Shown in pieces: positions 44,699-55,000 of a stretch of DNA of 64,000 nucleotides. Below the pieces are notes generated by a model. That model worked only from the letters and a program-made list of their open reading frames with translations, was not told the origin of the DNA and made no database searches. The position numbers were made by a program, and so were the translations under genes. How positions within the stretch are numbered: position 1 is the stretch's first letter; each line of letters opens with the position of its first letter. Origin of the DNA: Vibrio penaeicida (lineage in GTDB: Bacteria; Pseudomonadota; Gammaproteobacteria; Enterobacterales; Vibrionaceae); NCBI RefSeq assembly GCF_019977755.1, contig NZ_AP025145.1:1426001-1490000 (forward strand), given 5' to 3'.

Positions 44699-44868
44699 CT
44701 CATCACTGACCGTCAAATATACTGTCACCATAATAAATCATCAAAGCATTGATTTTAAATGATTATATTTTCAATCGTAACTTAACCGGCTTTTGCTCAG
44801 TCAGTTTTTGTTTGTAAAATGTCCATCTAGCGCGAAGAATGAAAGTGTATTAACAACCGAGACATTTT

Positions 44869-45759
44869 ATGTGTGCTAGGACAAGCAAAAACGAAAACAG
44901 CGTATTAACCTTTTCAGCCCTTTTAGCCTCTGGCTTTGCATTCGGTGGCTTGATTCTTGGATTATGGGTAGGTTCGCTGGTCATTGTTTTTGATGGTGTC
45001 TACTCCTTAATTAGTCTGCTGTTAACTTTATTGTCACTAGCCGCCGCGTGGTACATTCAAAAGCCGTCTGATGCGCAATTCCCCTTCGGTCGCGCGGTTA
45101 TCGAACCCATTGTCATTATTATCAAAGCAACATCCATTCTCGGTGTTGTGGTGTATGCCTTGTATTCAGCAATTGAAGCCCTATTGACAGGCGGACGTGA
45201 GGTCGATGCTTCTATTGCAACACTATTTGGTGTCGTGAATGTGTTAGGTTGCGGATACGCATGGTGGGTCATTGCTCGTAAAAGCAAGCAACATTCCTCT
45301 GGATTAATTGAAGCAGAAGCCAAACAGTGGCAAATGGACACCTTACTGAGTGTCGTCGTTACAGCAGGGTTTGTTGTCGCGTGGTTTGTTTCTATTTCTC
45401 CATATAGCGAATATGCCGTATACGCCGATCCAGCTATGATGGTGTGCATGTCTTTCTATTTTATTAAAGTACCGTTTGATATGTTGAAAGACGCACTTCG
45501 TGAATTACTGATGATGTCGCCCAATAAAGAACTGTGCCAAAAAGTGGATAAAGGCATATCGGCAGTAGAGCAAGAAATGCCGCAAGACATTCATGTTACT
45601 GGCGTAGCTAAGATAGGTCGTGAACTGAGAGTGGATGTAGATATTCACACCAATAAGAAAACCATCGATATCGGTGATATAGAACGCACAAGAACCAAGA
45701 TCACTCGCAGGCTTTCCGCCCTACCCTACGATCTGCAACTCAATTTGAACGTCTGCTAA
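44869..45759 (+). CDS. Cation diffusion facilitator family protein, atypical metal site
   Basis: A 296-residue CDF exporter: about five to six membrane segments (23-45, 48-66, 85-105, 112-136, 158-180, 195-215) and a cytoplasmic ferredoxin-like domain (220-295). By comparison with E. coli YiiP, the transport site D-x3-D is D42-x3-S46 and the TM5 H-x3-D is Q153-x3-D157, so two of the four classic ligands are changed. Either the metal preference differs or the subgroup uses other residues. The C-terminal domain IHVTGVAKIGRELRVDVDIHT is typical. A strong terminator follows. Metal unknown. Confidence 0.87.
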   Translation: MCARTSKNENSVLTFSALLASGFAFGGLILGLWVGSLVIVFDGVYSLISLLLTLLSLAAAWYIQKPSDAQFPFGRAVIEPIVIIIKATSILGVVVYALYSAIEALLTGGREVDASIATLFGVVNVLGCGYAWWVIARKSKQHSSGLIEAEAKQWQMDTLLSVVVTAGFVVAWFVSISPYSEYAVYADPAMMVCMSFYFIKVPFDMLKDALRELLMMSPNKELCQKVDKGISAVEQEMPQDIHVTGVAKIGRELRVDVDIHTNKKTIDIGDIERTRTKITRRLSALPYDLQLNLNVC

Positions 45760-45779
45760 CCACTGCCCAAATGACACAC

Positions 45780-45805
45780 AAAACGCGCTAATTTAAGCGC
45801 GTTTT
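45780..45805 (+). terminator. Intrinsic terminator of the CDF gene
   Basis: Arms AAAACGCGCT (45780-45789) and AGCGCGTTTT (45796-45805) with loop AATTTA, followed by TT. Confidence 0.9.
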
Positions 45806-45815
45806 TTAATAGGTG

Positions 45816-45862
45816 ATATAACCCAAGTAACCTCAAGACGCTGGGTATAGTTATAGAGCTAT
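45816..45862. repeat. Dispersed Vibrio-type repeat, copy 1
   Basis: ATATAACCCAAGTAACCTCA at 45816-45835 and its continuation resemble the sequence at 50296-50335 (CCAAGTGACCTCAAAGTGCA). Roughly four-fifths of the bases agree over about 28. Confidence 0.4.
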
Positions 45863-45917
45863 CAATATCTTTAGATGAACTGAGATGAATCAAAGTTTTT
45901 ATAGCGAAACAACTTTA

Positions 45918-45940
45918 AAGTTGTATTATAAATACATCTT
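45918..45940. promoter_or_regulatory. NsrR-type operator upstream of nnrS
   Basis: A 23-base inverted repeat: AAGTTGTATT (45918-45927), a centre ATA, and AATACATCTT (45931-45940). It matches the gammaproteobacterial NsrR pattern (RATGYATTT-N-AAATRCAT type) with one mismatch between arms. NsrR is a nitric-oxide-sensitive repressor, and the site sits 21 bases before the nnrS ATG, where it would block transcription or its start. Confidence 0.8.
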
Positions 45941-45961
45941 TAAAATCTAAAGGTATGAGCA

Positions 45962-47146
45962 ATGTTAAACATCACCGACATGAGAGTCGAAAACAAGATT
46001 CCCCCTATCTTACGCCTTGGTTTTAGACCATTCTTTCTAGCGGGCCCGATCTACGCAATTATCGCTATAGTTGTCTGGGTATTTGCTTTTCAGAACGGTC
46101 AACCTAGCGACTTAAATGTCCCTGCATTATGGTGGCATGTACATGAGATGTTTTTTGGTTTCGCTATGGCGATTGTGGCTGGCTTTGTTCTCACCGCGGT
46201 ACAAAACTGGACTGGTGTCAATGGAACGAAGGGGTATCGGCTAGCGGCAATTTTCTTGTTGTGGTGCCTTCCTAGAGTATTGTTTTGGACACCCGCTCCC
46301 CTCTGGCTCATCTCTATCATCGAAGCCATGTTTCTTCTCGCGACAGCTTATGAAATTGGTTATCGAGTATTTAGAACAAAAGGCTGGAAAAACTTATTCT
46401 TTGTGCCAATGTTTTTGCTAGCCATAGGCGCTAACTTCGCAAGCTACGCGGCCATTAAAGGTTTGCCCCCATTTCCTGCAAGTGCTGTATGGCAATCGAT
46501 GATGTGGTGGTTTGTGTTGTTGCTCTCCATCATGGGGGGAAGAGTCATTCCGTTTTTTACCGCCAGAAGATTTCAGTTCGAAAAACCACAACCCATTGTT
46601 TGGCTAGAGTGGGTGGCAACACTACCTTTGGTACTTTTATTTATAACGAGCTTTTTCCCTCTTACAGATCAACAAATTGGGCAGTGGCTTATGCTGATTG
46701 CCGCGGTAGGTCAATTTTATAGAGTGGCTCGTTGGAAAACATGGAAAACCTTCTCTGAGCCCTTGGTGTGGTCGCTACACTTAGCTTACCTTTGCATTCC
46801 TATTGCATTAACCGTTCGCGGGCTAACTTCTAATGGCTTTGTAAGCCATACTATGCTGCATCTCATCGCGTTAGGTGCTCTCGGTGGTTTAATTCTCTCT
46901 ATGATATCGAGAGTTACGATGGGGCATACTGGTCGAGAGATTTACAAAGGACCGAAGATGAGATTTGCCTTTGCAGCGTTAATCTTAGCTGCTGTGCTGC
47001 GTAGTATTGGTGTTTCTGTAGCACCATCAGCCATGATGCCACTGATCCACACATCGGCATTGTTGTGGGTTGTCGCATTCGCCCTATTCGTATGGAAGTT
47101 TGCCCCAATGCTTTGGTCACCAAGAATCGATGGCAGACCAGGCTAA
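45962..47146 (+). CDS. nnrS: NnrS family haem/copper membrane protein
   Basis: A 394-residue protein with about twelve membrane segments. Family landmarks: LRLGFRPFFLAGPIYAI at the start, WWHVHEMFFGFAMAIVAGFVLTAVQNWTG, GRVIPFFTARRF, HLIALGALGGLILSMISRVTMGHTGR. His residues in the HVHE and MGHTG segments are candidates for haem/copper binding. NnrS protects against nitric-oxide stress by preventing iron-dinitrosyl build-up. The NsrR-type operator at 45918-45940 agrees with this. AAAGG precedes the ATG. A terminator shared with elbB follows. Confidence 0.93.
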   Translation: MLNITDMRVENKIPPILRLGFRPFFLAGPIYAIIAIVVWVFAFQNGQPSDLNVPALWWHVHEMFFGFAMAIVAGFVLTAVQNWTGVNGTKGYRLAAIFLLWCLPRVLFWTPAPLWLISIIEAMFLLATAYEIGYRVFRTKGWKNLFFVPMFLLAIGANFASYAAIKGLPPFPASAVWQSMMWWFVLLLSIMGGRVIPFFTARRFQFEKPQPIVWLEWVATLPLVLLFITSFFPLTDQQIGQWLMLIAAVGQFYRVARWKTWKTFSEPLVWSLHLAYLCIPIALTVRGLTSNGFVSHTMLHLIALGALGGLILSMISRVTMGHTGREIYKGPKMRFAFAALILAAVLRSIGVSVAPSAMMPLIHTSALLWVVAFALFVWKFAPMLWSPRIDGRPG

Positions 47147-47161
47147 GACCTTAGAATTCAC

Positions 47162-47185
47162 CCAGCCCCTTTTATATGGGGCTGG
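47162..47185. terminator. Convergent terminator
   Basis: Arms CCAGCCCC (47162-47169) and GGGGCTGG (47178-47185) with loop TTTTATAT between nnrS and elbB. Confidence 0.75.
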
Positions 47186-47205
47186 TCGGTCAATAACCTT
47201 AATCA

Positions 47206-47856
47206 TTACAACCTATCGAGTAGTGCTTTAACCAACTTATTAATCCCAGCAGACGCTTCAGAAATCGATTCAGCTAACATATAAGCTGGCGTGGTAATGA
47301 GCTTTCGTTCTTCATCAACAAGTATATCTGTCACATCGCAGTTAACGTGCTTTGCACCCATAGATTCCAACGTCGACGCGGTTTCTGCATCTTTCCCGAT
47401 CGTCAACTTAACTCCTTCCCCGTAAATTTTGGGCAATAGCGCTGGCGCAATACACATATACCCCGCAGGCTTGCCTTCATGAGCAAATGCTTTGCATACG
47501 TCAAGTACTGAACTATGTACGCGGCATTCCTTGCCATCAAACGCGAATGAAGACAAGTTTTTAGCTACCCCAAACCCGCCAGGTACAAGGAGCGCGTCAA
47601 ACTCGCTTACCTTTAATTCGTCGATATCTTGAATATTCCCTCGTGCGATTCGTGCAGATTCAGAAAGAACATTCCGAGTTTCAGCTGTTACTTCCCCGTT
47701 TAGATGATTAACAACATGATGCTGTTCGATATTTGGTGCAAAACAATGCCAAGAGGCTCCATTTTGCTCTATCGCGAACATAGACAATACGGCTTCATGA
47801 ATTTCAGCTCCGTCATATACACCACAACCACTTAAAATAACTGCCACTCTTTTCAT
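47206..47856 (-). CDS. elbB: ElbB/ES1 glyoxalase-like protein of the DJ-1/PfpI fold
   Basis: A 216-residue protein colinear with E. coli ElbB: AVILSGCGVYDGAEIHEAV, FDALLVPGGFGVAKNLS and the nucleophile elbow GYMCIAPALLPKIYG with C135, which corresponds to the elbow Cys of ElbB. A glyoxalase activity has been reported for the E. coli enzyme; an early link to isoprenoid synthesis is weaker. AAGGAAAAAGA precedes the ATG. Downstream lies the terminator shared with nnrS. Confidence 0.9.
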   Translation of the reverse strand: MKRVAVILSGCGVYDGAEIHEAVLSMFAIEQNGASWHCFAPNIEQHHVVNHLNGEVTAETRNVLSESARIARGNIQDIDELKVSEFDALLVPGGFGVAKNLSSFAFDGKECRVHSSVLDVCKAFAHEGKPAGYMCIAPALLPKIYGEGVKLTIGKDAETASTLESMGAKHVNCDVTDILVDEERKLITTPAYMLAESISEASAGINKLVKALLDRL

Positions 47857-47947
47857 TCTTTTTCCTTGCCTTATCTGACGTTCTCATCGACCAAATTCTC
47901 ACTATACCCAAAGAAATTAAACAAAAGCGCGATCACCGTCAGACAAA

Positions 47948-47973
47948 AACGGCCTGCTTAAAAGCAGGCCGTT
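47948..47973 (-). terminator. Intrinsic terminator of the chemoreceptor gene
   Basis: Arms AACGGCCTGCTT (47948-47959) and AAGCAGGCCGTT (47962-47973) with a two-base loop; on the minus strand followed by TTTGTC preceded by TT of the stem, a good U-tract. Confidence 0.88.
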
Positions 47974-48047
47974 AGATTTGATCATTATGGATAGCGTGTT
48001 AGGAACTAAGCCGCTAAAACGCTATCGCTCAAAGCTCCTATACAACA

Positions 48048-49676
48048 CTAGAGCTTAAAGAAAGAAAGCTGATGTTTTTGCTGTTCTGCCAGCTCAGATA
48101 ATTCACCACTTGCTGTCGCACTTTGGCTTATACCCGTAACATTTTGGTTAACAAGCTCCGACATGTTGTTGATGTTGCGGTTAATATCTTGTGTTACCTG
48201 AGATTGCTGTTCTGCTGCAGTTGCGACCTGAGCGTTCATATCATTGATATCCGCCACCGATTCAGTAATCCCTACCACGGAATCATTTGCTTGATTACTC
48301 AGTGATTCGTTTAACTTCAGCATCTCCAAGCTGGTTTGCATACTTTGGTTAGCTAAACCAGATTTAGCTTGTAGCTCTTCAATAATGGCTTGGATTTCTT
48401 GCGTTGAATCTTGCGTACGTGCCGCCAGCATTCTCACTTCATCCGCTACAACGGCGAAGCCTCTGCCCGATTCTCCAGCGCGTGCTGCTTCAATCGCTGC
48501 ATTCAACGCTAATAAGTTGGTTTGCTCAGATACACCACGAATTACTTCAATAACATTGTTGATTTGCTCTGATTGCTCTTGAAGCTGAGTCACCACACTT
48601 GCCGCCTCATTCAATGATGAAGACATTTGCGCGTTCGCATCTTCAGCTTCTTTGAACACATCTAGGCTCGATTTTGCCAATTGGTCAGCTTGCTTAGCCG
48701 TAGAATCCGCTGCTGTCGCATTGTCGGATACGTTATCAGCCGTACTCGCGAGCTCTGTTACCGCGGATGCAACTTGTTCCAACTCATTTTGTTCTTGCTG
48801 AGCATTTCGTTCCGCTTGCGTCATTACTGCTGCCAACTCAGTTGATGCAGAAGCAACATCTTCACTGATGCGTGTTAGCTCTCCTACCGTTTTGTGCAAC
48901 TGAGAAACCGTGGTGTTTACATCAGCACTTAGCTTAGCAATCTCGTTGTCACCATCTTGATCGGCTCTTACTGTTAGATGACCAGCCGCCAGCTTGCGCA
49001 TAACGTCTTGTAACTTAGTGATAGGTGTTACGATCAAGCCCGATAACCACCATGCCACTATTAGAGAAATAGCAAATACCGTTAACAGAATGTAAGTAGC
49101 ATTGGATTTAACTTGTTCGTTGCGTCTTAAGCTGTCGTCCAAGTGTTCCATTGCGTATTCATTAACTTGCTTCGATAGCGCGTTGATCTCTTCCACCATA
49201 TCGTTACCAATTTTCCGGTATTCAGAGATAAACGCATCAAACTTAGCATCTGATAGTGTACCGTTATCGTGTTTGTTAAGAATTGGCACCGCTCGGTGTG
49301 AGTAATCTACGTATGCTGAAATAGATTGTTTCACCTTATCGACTTCACGTTGAAAAACGGTTGTTTTTTCAAGTTGCGATAATTGCTGAGTAAGAAACTG
49401 CCCTTTCTCACGTAGGTGTAATTGAAAGTCGTCTCGGCGGCTAGGATCGTAAATTGCGTAAACAGCACTGATCCTTAACGGGTATATAGTATCGTCTAGC
49501 TTGGCAAGGGTATCTTTATAGAAAACTAATGAGCTTACATTTTCTGCCATGTCTTTTTGTTCAGCTTCCAGATTCGTTTTTGTTATCCAAAGTGAACCAA
49601 ATAAAGCGATGACAAGAATAAGTACCGGGATTAGGACTTGAACTCGAATTGATATATTTTTCAAAGAAAATGGCAT
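48048..49676 (-). CDS. Methyl-accepting chemotaxis protein
   Basis: A 542-residue chemoreceptor: TM1 (about 12-30), a periplasmic four-helix-bundle sensor (about 33-190), TM2 (about 195-217), HAMP (218-270) and the signalling coiled coil with the invariant hairpin tip [38 protein letters not shown]. It is a 36-heptad-type layout and ends HQLSFFKL, without a CheR-docking pentapeptide. GAGG precedes the ATG at 49676; the frame extends further to 49718. On the minus strand upstream, TAAAGCTT-N11-GGACAAAA weakly resembles a flagellar sigma-28 promoter. Ligand unknown. Confidence 0.92.
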   Translation of the reverse strand: MPFSLKNISIRVQVLIPVLILVIALFGSLWITKTNLEAEQKDMAENVSSLVFYKDTLAKLDDTIYPLRISAVYAIYDPSRRDDFQLHLREKGQFLTQQLSQLEKTTVFQREVDKVKQSISAYVDYSHRAVPILNKHDNGTLSDAKFDAFISEYRKIGNDMVEEINALSKQVNEYAMEHLDDSLRRNEQVKSNATYILLTVFAISLIVAWWLSGLIVTPITKLQDVMRKLAAGHLTVRADQDGDNEIAKLSADVNTTVSQLHKTVGELTRISEDVASASTELAAVMTQAERNAQQEQNELEQVASAVTELASTADNVSDNATAADSTAKQADQLAKSSLDVFKEAEDANAQMSSSLNEAASVVTQLQEQSEQINNVIEVIRGVSEQTNLLALNAAIEAARAGESGRGFAVVADEVRMLAARTQDSTQEIQAIIEELQAKSGLANQSMQTSLEMLKLNESLSNQANDSVVGITESVADINDMNAQVATAAEQQSQVTQDINRNINNMSELVNQNVTGISQSATASGELSELAEQQKHQLSFFKL

Positions 49677-50295
49677 AGGTACCTCATACAGTTTGTTAAC
49701 TGCATCCCTGCTGGTCATATATAGAAGGCAGGAATATAGAGCAGCACCTCATTTTTGTCCACAATAAAAACAAGCTTTACTCATTTTAATTGGTTAAAAT
49801 TTAAGCCATTAAATTGACACGCAGTCAGTAATATGGCGTTTTTTTATTTGTTAGTGATCTATATATCAAGTAAAGGTCAAAAACATAAAATAAATAGAAT
49901 TATTTAAATTTGTTACAGTTGGTTAATAAACCGTATATTAGCCTTTTCACAATGAAAAAGGTTATCATTTACATAACAATAAGTTACAGTAACATCTAGC
50001 CGTCCACACTTCTAACAGTCTTTTAATCGAGAAATGTTACACCGAAGTTGCATGTATTGGTGTTTATTTTAATTGCTGAATAAACATTCAAATTCATCTC
50101 TTTTAATAAAAAGAACTTATTAAAACCAAAAAATAGAAACCATAGAAAGGATATAACAATTATCATCTAAGTATGACAAGTTATAAAAGCCCTTTTGTTT
50201 TGGAAAATATATCAATATTTTAATTGACCTTAATTTTAATGCTGTTACTAACGTTACACTTTAAATAACTTATAAAATTAGTGAGTCACTTTGTG

Positions 50296-50335
50296 TATAT
50301 ATCCAAGTGACCTCAAAGTGCAGGATTCAGAGCTC
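50296..50335. repeat. Dispersed Vibrio-type repeat, copy 2
   Basis: TATATATCCAAGTGACCTCA and its continuation resemble the sequence at 45816-45862. Confidence 0.4.
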
Positions 50336-50705
50336 TATCCTCTGTTTCGATTCAAGCCTCTCTACTTCAAACTCAGGAGCGCACTGGAATACGATACAAT
50401 CACCACACTACTGTCACAAACTGTCACCCATCGAATCCATCCTCTCTTTATAATACATACGTAGAAAATGTCTCTAACATCGGCAGGTGAACTCATGCTA
50501 ACGATTCGGGTCAATTAATCCTGCGTTAATGGCTGCCTGACATGATATCGGCAATCCGTATGATTTGGTTGTATGTACTGAGCGGGTTCTTACAAGTAAT
50601 CTTCAACGTGGTGTTTTTTACTAACACTTAGCTAATCAAACCAATCGAATGGAACCATAAATACATCGTATTGTCATAACTGACTGTTATTACACAAGTT
50701 TAATA

Positions 50706-50722
50706 TTGGCACTTAGTTTGCA
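50706..50722 (+). promoter_or_regulatory. Sigma-54-type promoter of the second RND pump
   Basis: TTGGCACTTAGTTTGCA matches the -24/-12 consensus (TGGCAC-N5-TTGCA) with exact GG-N10-GC spacing (GG 50708-50709, GC 50720-50721). It lies about 150 bases before the adaptor ATG at 50871. An enhancer-binding activator would be required; none is encoded in the window. Confidence 0.7.
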
Positions 50723-50870
50723 AAAAGTCTCGAAAAACGTTGTGCCCGTAACTGAGTTGATTGAACACTCTGCCGTGCGTCAATCTTTGAACTGTTCATT
50801 CAAAACACAACGAAACCGGATCTCATTTTTACCCGTATTAGAGATGAACTTAAAGAAAAAAGGGAAAAAA

Positions 50871-52025
50871 ATGTCTAAAAAATTATTACGTTGGTTGGCT
50901 CCAGTAGTAATTCTTGGTGGCGCTTATGGCGCTTTCAATGTAATCGCAGCAAACGGACCAGAAGCGGAGGAAAAGAAAGAGGTTGTCACCATTCCTCTGG
51001 TTCAGGCTGAAAACATATTCCCAAGTGACCACCAAGTCATCATTTCAAGCTTTGGCGAAATTTCTCCCGTAGAACAGACACGACTTTCCGCTCAAGTATC
51101 AGGGGAAGTAACAAGTTGGCACCCCAATTTTGTCGCTGGTGGGATAGTGAAACGCGGTGAGGTTTTATTTCAATTAGAACGAGATAACTACGAAGCAGCG
51201 GTCTTACAAGCAGAAGCATCACTCGCGAGTGCAAAAGCCTCACTCATAGAAGAGCAAGCCAAAGCAAAGGTTGCTGAAAAACAAGCAAGAAAGCTAAACA
51301 AAAAACAAGTGACAGACTTGTACCTAAGAAAACCTCAGGTGTTGAGTGCTCAAGCACAAGTAAAATCAGCACAAGCTGGTTTAAAGCGCGCCAGACGCGA
51401 TTTAGAAAACTGTACTGTGATTGCACCGTATGACGCGCTCGTTGTTTCACGAAATATAGGTGTGGGTCAGTATGTTTCGGCAGGCTCTGAAGTCGCACAA
51501 CTCAACAACATTGAAGCAGCGGAAGTCAGTATCCCTATTGCTGGGTTCGATAGTTCATTCCTTCCTGAAACTCTCAGAGGTATCAGAGCAACCGTTATTG
51601 AAAAAGGTGTTCGCTCCATAGAGCGTGAGGGCTTTATTTCTCGTGATCTCGGCATAGTCGACAGCAGCACGCGAATGGTTAACCTTGTGGTCCAAATTGA
51701 AGATCCATATGGCGTAAACTCGAACAGACCTATCTTAAAGTTCGGCTCCTACGTACAGGTGCGATTTGCTGGCAAAGAGCTCAAACACATTTATCGTCTT
51801 CCACAAGAACTTGTGAACAATCGAACTGTTTGGATCGTGAATGAAGAGAACCAACTAGAGCCAAGAACCGTTAACGTTTTACGTGAAGAAGGTGAGTTTT
51901 TCTTGATTGGTAGCGGCATTAAAGAGAAAGATCAGGTGGTTCTGACGTTACCTGAATACCCACAGAAAGGCATGAATGTCGAAATCGCCCAATCAGGGTC
52001 TGAATCCGCTAGTGTTGCGAAATAA
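50871..52025 (+). CDS. RND efflux periplasmic adaptor (membrane-fusion protein)
   Basis: A 384-residue adaptor: N-terminal membrane anchor MSKKLLRWLAPVVILGGAYGAFNVIA, then SGEVTSWHPNFVAGGIVKRGEVLFQL (half-lipoyl), a coiled-coil hairpin (about 100-170), IAPYDALVVSRNIGVGQYVSAGSE (second half-lipoyl), beta-barrel and membrane-proximal domains. GGG in AAAGGGAAAAAA precedes the ATG at 50871; upstream frames start within the promoter region. It is ten bases from the permease gene. Unlike the first pump's adaptor, it has no lipobox. Confidence 0.9.
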   Translation: MSKKLLRWLAPVVILGGAYGAFNVIAANGPEAEEKKEVVTIPLVQAENIFPSDHQVIISSFGEISPVEQTRLSAQVSGEVTSWHPNFVAGGIVKRGEVLFQLERDNYEAAVLQAEASLASAKASLIEEQAKAKVAEKQARKLNKKQVTDLYLRKPQVLSAQAQVKSAQAGLKRARRDLENCTVIAPYDALVVSRNIGVGQYVSAGSEVAQLNNIEAAEVSIPIAGFDSSFLPETLRGIRATVIEKGVRSIEREGFISRDLGIVDSSTRMVNLVVQIEDPYGVNSNRPILKFGSYVQVRFAGKELKHIYRLPQELVNNRTVWIVNEENQLEPRTVNVLREEGEFFLIGSGIKEKDQVVLTLPEYPQKGMNVEIAQSGSESASVAK

Positions 52026-52035
52026 GGACTGATTC

Positions 52036-55000
52036 ATGGACATGGATACAAACAAACCGACTCAACCAACGGAAAAAGGGTTGATTGCTTATTTCGCTAA
52101 TAACTCAGTCGCTGCCAATTTAATGATGATCTTCATTATCATCATGGGCGCTGTGAGCTATTTCTTCATTCAAAAGCAGATGTTCCCAAACAGCGAAGTT
52201 AACTACGTTAACATCAGTGCTTCCTATCCCGGTGCTTCCCCTCAGGAGATTGAAGAAAGCATTTTGATAAAAATTGAAGAATCGCTGAAAGATGTAACAG
52301 ACATCAAAAAAGCGGTTTCTACGGCTTCACGTGGCAGTGCGCATCTGTCGCTGGAAATTGACGTCGATGCTGAACTCAGTGACGTGTTAGATAAAGTGAA
52401 GCAAAAAGTCGATTCCATTGCCTCCTTCCCTGCATCAATGGAACCCGTCAACGTATACCAAGTCGAATGGCAGCAAGATGTCATCGAAATCGCTCTGGTT
52501 GGTGACAAACCGCTAACAGAGCTAAAGCCTTTGGCGAAAGTTATTGAAGACGAACTGCTTCAACTCAGTAATGTTGCACTCGTCGATTTAAGCGCACCAG
52601 AGGATGAAATCGCCATCGAGGTTCACCCTGATACACTAAGAAAATACGACCTAACATTGAACGACATCACCAATGCCATTCAGCGTTATTCAGCGAATTA
52701 CTCAGCAGGAGAAGTCAGCACCAATACAGGTATGATTTCTGTTCGAATTGAAAACCAATATTACCGCGGGGAAGAATTTCGCCACATTCCTGTAAAAATT
52801 GGCGCTAATGGCGCAAAAGTTCATCTTCAAGATATTGCCACGATTAAAGATGGGTTTGTCGAAGGTGAGCGCCACTTCAAATACACAGGGCAGAACGCAA
52901 TTTACCTTTCCGTTCAAGCAACCAAAGATCAGAGTATAATTCCCGTCGCGGAGTCAGTAAAAGCGTACATAGAACATAAAAACAAGACGTTACCTGAAGG
53001 GATGAAAATCAAGACCTTAGTGGACATGACGTACTATTTAAATGCGCGCTTGGATATGATGCTTAAAAACCTACTCCAAGGTGCGGTGCTTGTTGCCATC
53101 ATGCTCAGTATTTTCCTGCGTGTAAAACTGGCGTTTTGGGTAATGGTTGGTCTTCCTGTTTGTTTCTTAGGTGCCATGATGCTTATGCCCATTGTTGGCG
53201 TCAGCATTAATATTATTTCTTTGTTCGCCTTCATTATGGTGCTGGGTATTGTCGTCGATGATGCCATTGTTATGGGGGAAAGCGCCTACTCAGAAATTGA
53301 GAAACATGGGGGCGGCGTTAACAATGTTGTCCGAGGCGTAAAAAAAGTCGCAACACCTGCTACTTTTGGTGTTCTAACGACCATTGCAGTATTTGCTCCA
53401 TTTATTATGTCGACAGGGCCGGAACGAGCGTTCTTTTTCGGAATTGCATCGGTCGTTATCCTTTGTCTTATCTTTAGCTTGATTGAGTCAAAGCTCATTC
53501 TGCCTGCTCACTTAGCGCATACCAAGTTTACGCCAATTAAAGAAGGCGGTTGGCGAGACCGATTTAACAAGCGCTTCTTTGGGTTTGTTAATGGTCCATA
53601 CCGCAATTTTGTTACACTCTGCACACAGTGGCGCTGGACGGTTTTTGCTACCTTTATCGCTATATTAGCCGTCAGTTATGCAATGATTGCTTCGAATCAC
53701 GTACGTGTCGTCCCCTCCCCTAAAGTGCCTCATGATTTCCCTGTTGTGAGAATAACAATGAACGACAGCGTGTCCGATGAACAAACCATTGAAGCATTGC
53801 GCATTATTGAAGATGTTATATGGGATGTTGAAAACAAAACCATTGAAACTCATGGACAGGGAATGATTAAAGATCTGCTGTCGATGAATCGTGGCCGTAC
53901 CAAAGGAAGCATTGTTATTCCATTGGTTGATGAAGAGCTTCGCCCATTCAACACCTTCGAACTTTCCCGTCGCTGGCGAGATAGGCTACCTGTTATCCCT
54001 GGTCTTAAATCCATCTCAATCATCGATGATGTTACTGGTGGAAGTGGCGGTGATGAATTCGGTTACTTACTATTTGGCTCAGATATTGAAACGTTGAACA
54101 ATGCGGGTCGCGAGTTGATCGCGAAACTGCAAGAGCAAAATGGTCTTTATGACATTTCATCTTCCATCGACACAGGCAGTAAAGAAGTCCTACTTTCTCT
54201 TGCTCCAGTTGCCTACGACTTAGGCTTAGATCTCTCCGATATTGCTAAGCAAGTTGGTGGCAGTTTTTATGGAGGGGAGGCGCAACGAATCATACGCGAT
54301 GGTGAAGAAGTGAAAGTAATGGTTCGCTACCCTAAGCTTACGCGTGAGGCATTTTCTTCTTTACGATATGCGGTTATCACAACGCCATCCGGCAATAAAG
54401 TCATGTTGGGTGATGTGGTTGAAATTGACCAAAAACCGGGGATCAGCAGCATCCGTCGGGAAGAAGGTTATCGCACCGTCTATGTTTATGGTTCGATAGA
54501 TGAAGAGGTGGTCGAGCCAAACGAAGTCGTCGAATTGGTTGACTCTACGTTGCTTCCAGAAATAACCGCGAAATACCCTGGTGTTAAAACTCAGCTGGGC
54601 GGTTCAATCGAAGAGCAGCAAGCGCAACAAAATGAACAAATGGCTTTCTTCATTGCGGGGATGATCATTGTTTATATTCTGCTTGCTGTACCTTTGAAGA
54701 GTTACGCACAACCGCTGATCATTATGTCGGTGATCCCGTTTAGTTTAACGGGTTCAATATGGGGACATTATTGGTTTGGTTTAGATATGAGCATGATGTC
54801 CATGTTTGGTTTAATCGCCGCTGCGGGTGTTGTGATTAATGATTCGCTAGTGATGACCGACTACGTGAACCAAGCCAGAGCAAAAGGTCTATCGGTGAAA
54901 GATGCGGTTATTGAAGCGGGTTGTGCTCGCTTTAGGGCGATATTACTGACCTCTATTACGACATTTGCTGGTGTTCTTCCTATTATGTTCGAAACCAGCC

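Larger units (their letters stand above)
49677..50870. other. 1.2-kb AT-rich gene-poor region
   Basis: The longest gap in the window. No convincing coding frame was found. It holds a possible chemoreceptor promoter at the left, two CTGTCAC direct repeats at one helical-turn spacing (50411-50417, 50421-50427), a dispersed repeat at 50296-50335, and a sigma-54-type promoter at 50706-50722. An unannotated small RNA or a degraded gene is possible. Confidence 0.55.

Noticed and set aside
49760..49800. Sigma-28-like promoter upstream of the chemoreceptor
   Set aside because: The -35-like part is good but only about half of the -10 part matches, so it is mentioned in the gene entry but not listed as a feature.
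50706..50870. N-terminal extension of the RND adaptor frame
   Set aside because: It begins with TTG inside the sigma-54 motif and has no ribosome site; the signal anchor starts at 50871.
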